This document shows positions 1 to 6,215 of a stretch of 6,215 nucleotides of DNA, piece by piece. Source of the DNA: an uncultured Pseudomonadota bacterium (GTDB lineage Bacteria; SAR324; NAC60-12); the NCBI GenBank assembly GCA_913052275.1, contig CAJXDX010000106.1:1-6215 (forward strand). The letters are read 5' to 3'. The first letter of the stretch is position 1. The number at the start of each line of letters is the position of its first letter. Made by a program: the position numbers and the translations under genes. Under the pieces are notes generated by a model, which was not told where the DNA came from, ran no database searches, and worked only from the letters and a program-made list of their open reading frames with translations.

Positions 1-585
1 AATGTCATCAATTGTTTGAATTTTTCCAAGTTCTGAACCGGCATTAACGTAAACCAGAGTTCCAGGCAGCATTCCCAGCTGGCTGACCCAGAAAAATGTT
101 ACCGTCCGCAGTGGAGTCAAGCCCATTACAAGATTTATTGCGAAAAAAGGAACTGCAGGCAGCAGGCGCATGGTGAATAAATAAAATGCTCCTTCCTTCA
201 GCATGCCTGAATTTATTGTTTTCATCTGTGCAGCAAAACGATTTTGCACCCAATCTCTCAGCAGGACACGTGCAATCAGCATCGCCAGTGTAGCGCCAAT
301 TGTGCTGGCAAAAGAAACCAACAGTGTTCCTGCAGTCAAACCGAATAACGCACCACCGGCCAAACTCAGCACTGCAGCACCAGGAAGAGAGAAAGCCGTG
401 CTGGCCAGATAAACCACAAAGTATGTGCCAAGCACCAGTAGAGGATTATCCTGATAATAGGAATTTAATTTGAGTTTGGAAGATTTTAGATATTCCAGAG
501 TTATATAATGATGAAGATCAAAGATAAAAAGCAAAATCAAAACAATTGCGATTACAGTTGCCAGCAGGAGTTTTTTAATCTGCAT
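1..585 (-). CDS. TVP38/TMEM64 (DedA-like) family membrane protein, C-terminus outside window
   Basis: The reverse strand is open for 195 codons from the ATG at 585-583 to the window edge with no stop, so this gene is incomplete. It is a polytopic inner-membrane protein of the VTT/SNARE-associated (TVP38/TMEM64, DedA-like) superfamily, whose members are linked to lipid scrambling or transport. A first membrane helix lies at residues 5-22. A hydrophobic Gly/Ala-rich block at about 50-108 contains SLPGAAVLSLAGGALFG, typical of the family. The signature FTMRLLPAVPFF (R140, P143, P146) is followed by GLTPLRT and by LPGTLVYVNAG (173-183). This flavour of the domain often forms the N-terminal half of a fusion to a mercuric-reductase-like FAD oxidoreductase; whether that holds here lies beyond base 1. 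It starts 48 bp after the rlmN stop in the same direction, with no obvious terminator between, so co-transcription is plausible. The ribosome site is weak (only GAAG directly before ATG). The family call is firm; the substrate is unknown. Confidence 0.85.
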   Translation of the reverse strand, partial: MQIKKLLLATVIAIVLILLFIFDLHHYITLEYLKSSKLKLNSYYQDNPLLVLGTYFVVYLASTAFSLPGAAVLSLAGGALFGLTAGTLLVSFASTIGATLAMLIARVLLRDWVQNRFAAQMKTINSGMLKEGAFYLFTMRLLPAVPFFAINLVMGLTPLRTVTFFWVSQLGMLPGTLVYVNAGSELGKIQTIDDI

Positions 586-633
586 CTTCGTATTCTGATT
601 TTTTTTATTTATAATGTAATTCAGAAATTCAAT

Positions 634-1689
634 TCACTGTATGTTTCCAACCACTAACTGTCCGCAGGCACCTTGAATATCCTGTCCTTTGGAAATACGC
701 AGTGGCGCTATAATCTGGTGATCAAGCAGATACTTTTGAAACATGCGTGATTGTTCCGGAGATGGGGCATTGTATTTGCCGCCAGGTGTGCTGTTATAGG
801 GGATTAAATTGATTTTGAATTTCAGGCCATGCAGCAGGCGGATCAAACTTTTCGCATCCTGAAGTGAGTCAGTCAGGTCGCGGATCAGAATGTATTCAAA
901 CGTTATGCGCTTTCGTGATTCAAGAGGAAATTCACTGCAGACTTTTATCAGTTTCTCCAGGTTGTATGCTTTATTGACCGGCATCAGTTTTGTGCGCACT
1001 TCGTCAGTCACTCCGTTCAGTGAAACAGCAAGGTTGGCCTTGATTTTCTCAAGTCCGAAACGTCTTATTTTTGGCAGCAGGCCTGATGTGGAAACAGTTA
1101 TGCGGCGATGTGAATAATTAAACCCGTGTTCATCAGTAAGAATTTCCAGTGCCTGCATAAGGTTATTGTAATTATGAAATGGCTCTCCCATGCCCATGAA
1201 TACTATGTTACGAATCTTCTTTTCTTCAGGGAGTTCCTTCACAACCGTGAAAATCTGGTTGATAATTTCTGAAGGATCCAGGTTGCGTATCAAACCCATT
1301 TTGGCAGTCATACAGAAATCACAGCCCATCGCGCAGCCTGCCTGGGAAGAGACACATATTGTATTATGATTCTTGTGAGGCAGGAAGACTGATTCAATGC
1401 TGTTGCCGTCATCCAGCAGTATTCGAAATTTGATTGAACCATCCCTTGACTTCAGGTTATCTGCAACTTTCAGCGAACTGATGTAAAAATGATCTTCAAG
1501 CATTTCCCTGGTTCCCTGCCCAATATTCAGCATTTGGTCAAAGCTTTCCGCTCTCTTTTGATAAAGCCAGTTAAAAACCTGGTCTGCCCGAAAAGATTTA
1601 AGACTGCTGTGGTTTTTTTCATTTTTTTTGAACCATTCGCGAAGGTTCTGACGTGTCCAGTTTTTTATGTTGTAACGTTTGGAGATCAT
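634..1689 (-). CDS. rlmN: RlmN, dual-specificity 23S rRNA A2503 / tRNA A37 adenine-C2 methyltransferase (radical SAM)
   Basis: This cytoplasmic radical-SAM enzyme methylates C2 of A2503 in 23S rRNA and, in characterised homologues, of A37 in some tRNAs, using one SAM for radical chemistry and one as methyl donor. The protein has 351 residues, slightly shorter than the 384 of E. coli RlmN, and looks intact. The N-terminal accessory domain (about 1-85) has FRADQVFNWLYQK and FDQMLNIG, as in RlmN. The iron-sulfur cluster motif is CAMGCDFC (C119, C123, C126), preceded by C112. The SAM-binding GMGEP is at 166-170. ITVSTSGL, AVSLN and INLIPYN are the usual barrel strands. The C-terminal GQDIQGACGQL carries C342, equivalent to the methyl-carrying cysteine of E. 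coli RlmN. The related Cfr enzyme is less likely given the N-terminal domain. The ATG at 1689-1687 is the only upstream start before an in-frame TAA at 1695-1693; it lacks a good Shine-Dalgarno. A sigma70-like promoter lies just upstream. Confidence 0.96.
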   Translation of the reverse strand: MISKRYNIKNWTRQNLREWFKKNEKNHSSLKSFRADQVFNWLYQKRAESFDQMLNIGQGTREMLEDHFYISSLKVADNLKSRDGSIKFRILLDDGNSIESVFLPHKNHNTICVSSQAGCAMGCDFCMTAKMGLIRNLDPSEIINQIFTVVKELPEEKKIRNIVFMGMGEPFHNYNNLMQALEILTDEHGFNYSHRRITVSTSGLLPKIRRFGLEKIKANLAVSLNGVTDEVRTKLMPVNKAYNLEKLIKVCSEFPLESRKRITFEYILIRDLTDSLQDAKSLIRLLHGLKFKINLIPYNSTPGGKYNAPSPEQSRMFQKYLLDHQIIAPLRISKGQDIQGACGQLVVGNIQ

Positions 1690-1730
1690 TTTTTAGGAAA
1701 TGAAACTATTTTATGAATGTGTTATTCTTC

Positions 1731-1759
1731 ATGGTAAGTAATTGCTGCTGAGTCGTCAA
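1731..1759 (-). promoter_or_regulatory. Candidate sigma70-type promoter for rlmN
   Basis: Read on the minus strand, TTGACG (1759-1754) is followed by a 17-base spacer and TACCAT (1736-1731), which match the -35 and -10 consensus at 5/6 and 4/6 positions. Transcription would begin near 1725, giving a leader of about 35 bases before the rlmN ATG. This lies in the 120-bp divergent spacer (1690-1809). I found no comparably good promoter facing the plus-strand operon in the same spacer. This is motif matching by eye only. Confidence 0.4.
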
Positions 1760-1809
1760 GCAGGACGGGCACACAAGCATGACAATTTTACACGTATTTT
1801 TTTCAGCAA

Positions 1810-2985
1810 ATGAAGTGTTTAAAGTGCGGAAATTCTAATCCGGAAAATGCGGCTTACTGCCAGAATTGTAACGCTTATCTGGCCGAACCGCCGGGCATGG
1901 AATATCTGGATGCCTTCAAGGCATTAATATTGGGATTGTTTTTCACAGGAATCTTCTACCTGGTTTTTCCCATGCCGGTTGTCAGAAACGAATACCTGCT
2001 GCAGCTGTTTTCCGGACGAATCTCAGAGACAATTTTTGCACTTATACTCTGGTCATTGTTTTTGATTTTGTTCAAGTGGCGTCAATATCGCCAGCAGCAT
2101 CGTGCATATGCGGCTTTCCGAAACCAACTGCTGCATGATTCTTTGTCAAAGGGAATTTATGTGAAGAATGTTGACGAAAGAATCCTTGAAATCAGCCAGT
2201 TCATGCAGGAACAAAAAGTTAAAAAATTCCAGGACAGTGTCATCTTCAGGCGTGTACGCAGAACATTAAGACATCTTAAAGCCATTCCAAAAAAAGAAGA
2301 AATTACTTCCATACTTAATTACCAGGCAGAGATTGACCATAATCGAATGCAAAGCGGATACACCCTGTTAAACGTTTTTATCTGGGCAATACCCATACTT
2401 GGATTTATCGGTACAGTGTTTGGCATTGGTCAGTCCATCGGAGAATTTTCAGATTTCATCCGCAGCACAGACGGAACAGACTTAAACGCCCAGATGCGCT
2501 CTGCTCTTGGAGGGGTCACCAGTGGTTTGTCGGTAGCCTTCAGCACTACATTTATCGCGTTGGTTGGGGTTGTTCCTGTGATGATGCTTTCCTCTTCCCT
2601 GCGCAAACGTGAAGAAGACCTGCTGCTCAGTGTTGAAGAATATTGCCTGGAAGATTTGCTGCCTAATTTACATGTCCGTCCCGGTGATGAAGTGCTGGAA
2701 GATGCAGTAAGCTCTCATTTGGAACAAATGGCGGAATTTTCTGAAAACTGGCGCCAGCAGGTTTCCCCCCTGCTTGATTCAGTGCAAAGGCATTCCAAAA
2801 GCCTGTCTGCCCAGGTTGGCGGATTACAGCCTTTGATTCAGAAGTTCAGTGAATCATTGTTTGAGGTTAAAGATGGAATCCGGCAGAGAAACCAGGGAAA
2901 AAGTGAAAATTCTGCAGAGACGGACCCTGAAAAAGAAATACCAGAGACCGAAATCTCATCCCCAAATACTCAATCATCAAAGTAA
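1810..2985 (+). CDS. Zinc-ribbon MotA/TolQ/ExbB-type channel protein
   Basis: This 391-residue protein is an inner-membrane channel-like subunit of the MotA/TolQ/ExbB superfamily, whose members use ion flow to drive trans-envelope work. It opens with a short zinc ribbon, C3-x2-C6 and C17-x2-C20. Membrane helices follow at about 37-54 and 74-89, then a basic cytoplasmic segment (90-183), then the family's helix pair at about 184-208 (PILGFIGTVFGIGQSIGEF) and 236-262 (TSGLSVAFSTTFIALVGVVP). T202, T246 and T247 are candidates for the polar channel-lining residues of ExbB/TolQ. Positive charge distribution predicts four helices with both ends inside, as in MotA rather than three-helix ExbB. The tail (263-391) is largely helical, ending in a Glu/Ser-rich disordered stretch. 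The ATG at 1810 is chosen because the zinc ribbon begins immediately and an in-frame TGA lies at 1780-1782; no Shine-Dalgarno is visible (CAGCAA before ATG). It is the first gene of a three-gene operon. The family is clear; the substrate and role are not. Confidence 0.88.
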   Translation: MKCLKCGNSNPENAAYCQNCNAYLAEPPGMEYLDAFKALILGLFFTGIFYLVFPMPVVRNEYLLQLFSGRISETIFALILWSLFLILFKWRQYRQQHRAYAAFRNQLLHDSLSKGIYVKNVDERILEISQFMQEQKVKKFQDSVIFRRVRRTLRHLKAIPKKEEITSILNYQAEIDHNRMQSGYTLLNVFIWAIPILGFIGTVFGIGQSIGEFSDFIRSTDGTDLNAQMRSALGGVTSGLSVAFSTTFIALVGVVPVMMLSSSLRKREEDLLLSVEEYCLEDLLPNLHVRPGDEVLEDAVSSHLEQMAEFSENWRQQVSPLLDSVQRHSKSLSAQVGGLQPLIQKFSESLFEVKDGIRQRNQGKSENSAETDPEKEIPETEISSPNTQSSK

Positions 2986-3509
2986 TGAAACATGTCACTC
3001 ATGTCCCCAGAGTAACTCTTTTCCCATTTCTGAGTGTCCTGCTCAGCACAATGGGAGTATTGGCCTTCCTTTCCATAAGCTTCTTACTTGTAATTCCAGA
3101 AAATGCGGATGATCCGGCCAAGCCCAGGAATTTTCAGTTTGAATGGGTGGGTGCCCCGGGAAATGTCAGCCCCATATTTATTCGCTGTTTCAAGGATCGT
3201 GTTGAATATTTCAATTTGTTTCAGAACAGGGATCATACCATTTCTCTTGACCAGCTGCTGGATCAGCTTGAAGGAGAAAAACCGGACTTGCTGTCATATC
3301 TTGTTCAGCTTTCCAGGTTGAACAAAAGTATCAAAAAGCAGTTTGGAAATACAGAATATTACCCGCTAATTCTGGTTTATCCTGATGGAGTTTTAACCAC
3401 AAAACTGCTGCTGGTTGTGATCGACCAAATCGAAGGATTAAACTATGGGCTGGAACCGATGCTGCCGCATTGGAATGTACCTTACCAGGAACTGGAATTT
3501 CAAGGGTGA
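2985..3509 (+). CDS. Small single-pass membrane protein, ExbD/TolR-like partner of the channel subunit
   Basis: This 174-residue protein has a short cytoplasmic N-terminus (1-10), one membrane helix (about 11-36) and a periplasmic domain (37-174), which is the layout of ExbD, TolR and MotB. The helix starts PFLSVLLSTMGVLAF, resembling PFxDV of ExbD/TolR but with S17 where those have the proton-carrying Asp; no other acidic residue is in the helix. The periplasmic part has two conserved-looking strands, PIFIRCF (63-69) and YYPLILVYPDGV (125-136), followed by a helix and GLNYGLEPM. From memory these resemble small proteins found beside ExbB-like genes in Planctomycetes and other phyla. No OmpA-like peptidoglycan-binding motif is seen. 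The ATG overlaps the upstream stop (TAATG at 2983-2987), so translational coupling is likely; no Shine-Dalgarno is visible. The partner role is inferred mainly from topology and gene order. Confidence 0.75.
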   Translation: MKHVTHVPRVTLFPFLSVLLSTMGVLAFLSISFLLVIPENADDPAKPRNFQFEWVGAPGNVSPIFIRCFKDRVEYFNLFQNRDHTISLDQLLDQLEGEKPDLLSYLVQLSRLNKSIKKQFGNTEYYPLILVYPDGVLTTKLLLVVIDQIEGLNYGLEPMLPHWNVPYQELEFQG

Positions 3510-3510
3510 G
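3502..3510 (+). promoter_or_regulatory. Ribosome binding site that fixes the TPR lipoprotein start
   Basis: AAGGGTGAG lies inside the last codons of the upstream gene. Its AAGG core is separated from the ATG at 3512 by six bases. This is the best Shine-Dalgarno in the window and favours 3512 over the in-frame ATG at 3470, which would add 14 residues in front of the signal peptide and overlap the upstream gene by 40 bases. Confidence 0.6.
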
Positions 3511-3511
3511 C

Positions 3512-6199
3512 ATGAACAGAATTAACCTTTGCATGACACTGGTGCTTGTTTTTGGGATTGTATCAATTACTGCCGGATGTAAGGGAATTGTAAAAAAACC
3601 TCACGATGATCATGAAAGAAGAATGCGCAATGCTATCCGCATCAATCCTGTTCATGAACTTGGATATATCAGGCTGGCGCAATACCTGGAAGGCAAGCAG
3701 CGCTATGCTGAAACTTTTGAAGTGCTGCGTGATGCGCAGCATCATATTCCTGAATCTATAACACTTATCCGCCTCGAAGGCAGGCTTTTTCAGGGCCTTG
3801 GAATGTTTACTGACGCAGAAAAATTTTACACAGAACAACTGGTCAGGCATCCGGATAATCCTCTGCTTTTTCTGGACAGGGCACAAATGCACTGGCGAAT
3901 CAGGAATCATCAACTTGCACTTGAAGATGCCAGAAAGGCTCGAAGTTTAAACTCGGATCTGTTTGAAGCTCACTATCTGATTGGCGTTATATTAGGACGC
4001 AAGACAGATCCTGAAGATCCTGAGATGTCAGATCGGGCACTGGAGGCCCTTATTTCCGCAAGTCAAATCAACAGCACCAATCCGGATGTATGGCTGCGTA
4101 TTTCAGATTTGTGGCAAAGAAAGGGTGATTCAAAGAAGGCCAAGCTGGCAATGTTCCAGGCAGTTGAACTTTCTCCGGAATCAAAGATTTACCTCCGTCG
4201 TTATACTGTTTTGCAGGAAAAAGAGCTGGATGAGGCTGTTCAGCCAAACTCTGCGGAAATTTCGGAGTCTCTGCGTAAAACACTGAAACATATGCTCAAA
4301 TTATTTCCGGATGACAGCTGGGTGCACGCCCATTACGGAAACTGGGCATGGACACAGGAAAAGTATGCCCTTGCGGAAAAACATCTGCAACGTTCGCTTG
4401 AGCTGCAGGCTGTATATCCCTGGGCCAGCTTCCGACTTGGTGTTGTATATTTTTCACAGGAAAAATGGGAACAGGCACTGGGGTTTTTTGAAGATGGCTT
4501 AAAGCACGAACCTGAAAACGCTTGGGCAATTCAGCAGACAGGATTCATCCTTGAAAAGCTGGATAATAATGAAGAGGCAATTTCCCGTTATGAATGGTTG
4601 ATGAAAAACGCACCGGCTAATTTATTTATAGTAAATCGTTTGAACAGTGTGTATTGGGATGAATTTTTATTTGAAAAAGGAGAAAACACCCTGTTGCGCG
4701 GACTGGAAAAATTTCCCGGACAAACAGAGCTTGTTGATAAATTGCTTTCATATTATGAGTCGCACAGACTTTTTGAAAAAGGCGCAGACATATTGAAATC
4801 TTTTGTTGAGAAAAATCCCGAAAATTCAGCAGCAAAGGCCAAACTGGGTTTTTATCTCAAAAACATGAAAAAACCGGAAAAAGCCATGTTCTGGTTTAAA
4901 AAGGCACAGGAAAGCTCACCAGATTTTGAATGGGCACGTGTTCAGCAAATAAGCATTTTATTGGATTCTAAGAGTACTGAGAAAGCTGAAAGAGGACTTA
5001 ACAGATTTCTTGAACTTAATCCTGAAGCGGAATGGGCACTGCTGGAACTGGCAAAGCTGAAAATGAAACAGGAACATTATGATGAGGCAAATGCCCTGCT
5101 GCAAAAAGGCCTTAGAAAGAAAAAGGAGTCATTGCCTCTGCTTGAAACTCAGGGAAGGATGTATGAACTGCAGGAACGCTGGAGTGATGCAGAAAAAATT
5201 TTCCACAGACTTGTTAGTTTGCGTCCGCAAAATTCACTGCTGCTGACACATTTGGCCCTTTCCCAATGGAAACTCAATAAAAATGAGCAGGCCCTTCAAA
5301 ACATAACTAAAGCACTGTATGAAAATCCCGGCAGTATCTGGGCATGGAATCTTTATTTGCTTCTGCAGCCAGAAGAGATGCAGCTGCGCTGGATGGGAGA
5401 TGAAATGCAGGCATTGGTGCCAGCTATGCATGCTCTTGCCAGCCGCCAATCAGAAAAGGCCTGGAAGGAAATAACAAAGGCTAGAACTGATCCCTTCACA
5501 AGGCAGGTATTGAAAAACCTGCACTTTCTGCTCGCGGAAGCTCCTGAAGAAATCAAGATGGAACCGCAGGACATGTCATCGAAACAGCTTCCTCCATGGA
5601 TACATGAGCAGTGGGGTGTTTTCCATGAAATACTGGGGAATAATGAACTTTCCGCATTGCATTATGAGGCCGTTCTGGAAGAATTTCCGGACAGCATTTG
5701 GATACACGCCCGCCTTGGCTGGGTATATGAAAGGCTGGAAAAACTTGAAAAAAGCAAAAATCATTACTCCCGCTTTCTCAGCCAGCATCCCAAGGCGCTT
5801 GATGTCAGTTTCAGGCTGGCAAACGTTTTCACTTTGCTTGGAGCTGAAGCCTCAACAATCGAAATTTACGAAAAAATTATTGCTGAACGTCCGGACCACG
5901 ATCTGGTGTTGAATAATCTTGCATGGATATATCTGACTGCTGAGGACAGACAGTTGCGTGATGTTGAAAAAGGCATGCAATTGGCCAGAAAATCAGTGGA
6001 GCTGCATCCCACAATTGACAATCTGGATACTCTGGCAGAAGCCTATTTTCAGCTAGGAAAACAAAAGAAAGCAATTGAAGTAATCCGCAGGGCTGCTAAA
6101 GAAGTGAATTATACTGTCGAACGCCACTCATATCTGCGCAAACAGCTCCTGCGATTTCGTAAAGGAGAACCTAATATCAGACCACCGGCCCTTTCCTGA
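3512..6199 (+). CDS. Large TPR-repeat lipoprotein
   Basis: This 895-residue protein is predicted to be exported and lipid-anchored, with nearly all of it built from tetratricopeptide repeats that act as a protein-binding scaffold. Residues 1-22 form a short signal peptide ending in the lipobox ITAGC (C23); Thr at -3 is less common than Leu but permitted. Lys at +2 does not suggest inner-membrane retention by the E. coli rule, so outer-membrane anchoring facing the periplasm is likely. By eye about 19 TPR units run from about 47 to 867. Many keep Trp at position 4 (W194, W270, W304, W338, W474, W508, W610, W730) and Pro near the end. Breaks occur at 224-265 (linker) and 608-693 (degenerate, Met/Gln-rich). 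The last units (796-867) contain NNLAWIYLTAEDRQLRDVEKG and LDTLAEAYFQLG, a C-terminal pattern common in long bacterial TPR proteins. The start at 3512 puts the signal peptide at the N-terminus. It lies two bases after the upstream stop, as third gene of the operon. No enzymatic domain is seen. Confidence 0.87.
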   Translation: MNRINLCMTLVLVFGIVSITAGCKGIVKKPHDDHERRMRNAIRINPVHELGYIRLAQYLEGKQRYAETFEVLRDAQHHIPESITLIRLEGRLFQGLGMFTDAEKFYTEQLVRHPDNPLLFLDRAQMHWRIRNHQLALEDARKARSLNSDLFEAHYLIGVILGRKTDPEDPEMSDRALEALISASQINSTNPDVWLRISDLWQRKGDSKKAKLAMFQAVELSPESKIYLRRYTVLQEKELDEAVQPNSAEISESLRKTLKHMLKLFPDDSWVHAHYGNWAWTQEKYALAEKHLQRSLELQAVYPWASFRLGVVYFSQEKWEQALGFFEDGLKHEPENAWAIQQTGFILEKLDNNEEAISRYEWLMKNAPANLFIVNRLNSVYWDEFLFEKGENTLLRGLEKFPGQTELVDKLLSYYESHRLFEKGADILKSFVEKNPENSAAKAKLGFYLKNMKKPEKAMFWFKKAQESSPDFEWARVQQISILLDSKSTEKAERGLNRFLELNPEAEWALLELAKLKMKQEHYDEANALLQKGLRKKKESLPLLETQGRMYELQERWSDAEKIFHRLVSLRPQNSLLLTHLALSQWKLNKNEQALQNITKALYENPGSIWAWNLYLLLQPEEMQLRWMGDEMQALVPAMHALASRQSEKAWKEITKARTDPFTRQVLKNLHFLLAEAPEEIKMEPQDMSSKQLPPWIHEQWGVFHEILGNNELSALHYEAVLEEFPDSIWIHARLGWVYERLEKLEKSKNHYSRFLSQHPKALDVSFRLANVFTLLGAEASTIEIYEKIIAERPDHDLVLNNLAWIYLTAEDRQLRDVEKGMQLARKSVELHPTIDNLDTLAEAYFQLGKQKKAIEVIRRAAKEVNYTVERHSYLRKQLLRFRKGEPNIRPPALS

Positions 6200-6215
6200 G
6201 AGCGGTTTTTCAGCA

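Noticed and set aside
203..412. Plus-strand open frame of 69 codons opposite the TVP38-like gene
   Set aside because: It is antisense to a well-supported membrane protein frame; its Ala/Pro-rich composition reflects the opposite strand.
593..626. Possible hairpin between rlmN and the TVP38-like gene (TTCTGA ... TCAGAA)
   Set aside because: The stem is only six base pairs with a 22-base loop and no following U-run in the direction of transcription, so it is not a credible terminator.
890..1716. Plus-strand open frames opposite rlmN (about 890-1117 and 1489-1716)
   Set aside because: They lie antisense to a clear, intact rlmN and show no recognisable protein features.
1767..1780. GGGCACACAAGCAT as a sigma54 -24/-12 site facing the operon
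   Set aside because: The GG and GC elements are two bases too close for the required spacing and the TTGC half is not matched.
2849..3321. Open frames in alternative registers across the junction of the channel and ExbD-like genes
   Set aside because: They overlap two better-supported frames and lack family motifs or plausible starts.
1810..3509. Zorya (ZorAB) anti-phage defence genes
   Set aside because: The channel protein shares the broad MotA/ExbB class, but the partner lacks the OmpA-like peptidoglycan-binding domain of ZorB and no ZorC/D/E-like gene is in the window.
3470..3511. Upstream in-frame ATG extending the TPR protein by 14 residues
   Set aside because: It would place a polar stretch (MECTLPGTG) before the signal peptide, overlap the upstream gene by 40 bases, and has no better ribosome site than the ATG at 3512, which has AAGG six bases upstream.
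6197..6215. Rho-independent terminator after the TPR gene (T run at 6206-6210)
   Set aside because: Only a four-base inverted match (CTGA/TCAG) flanks the T run, and the T run lies inside it rather than after it.

Overview
The window is a slice of a Gram-negative bacterial chromosome of moderate GC. Every recognisable function is core or envelope-related, and there is no mobile element, tRNA, rRNA or CRISPR array. The motor-like gene set and the outer-envelope lipoprotein fit a deltaproteobacterial-type or SAR324-like organism, but that placement is only an impression from protein style and was not tested.

Layout: bases 1-1689 are read on the minus strand and bases 1810-6199 on the plus strand, diverging from a 120-bp spacer. 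On the minus strand, rlmN (634-1689, 23S rRNA/tRNA adenine-C2 methyltransferase) is followed 48 bp later by a TVP38/TMEM64 (DedA-like) membrane protein that runs off the left edge of the window. On the plus strand, three tightly packed genes follow: a zinc-ribbon MotA/TolQ/ExbB-type channel protein (1810-2985), a small single-pass protein resembling ExbD/TolR in layout (2985-3509, overlapping the previous stop by one base), and an 895-residue TPR-repeat lipoprotein (3512-6199, two bases after the previous stop).

The plus-strand trio is the notable part. The first two genes look like an inner-membrane stator pair of the ExbB-ExbD/TolQ-TolR/MotA-MotB class. The third would be a lipid-anchored periplasmic scaffold of about 19 TPR units. 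The likely reading is an energised trans-envelope complex that acts on, or is sensed through, the TPR lipoprotein. Two features set it apart from textbook Tol and Ton systems. The channel subunit begins with a four-cysteine zinc ribbon on the cytoplasmic side. The ExbD-like subunit has Ser where the proton-carrying Asp of ExbD/TolR would sit (PFLSV against PFxDV). The physiological role cannot be read from the sequence.

No gene-free stretch longer than about 120 bases is present. The last 16 bases hold no recognisable feature.
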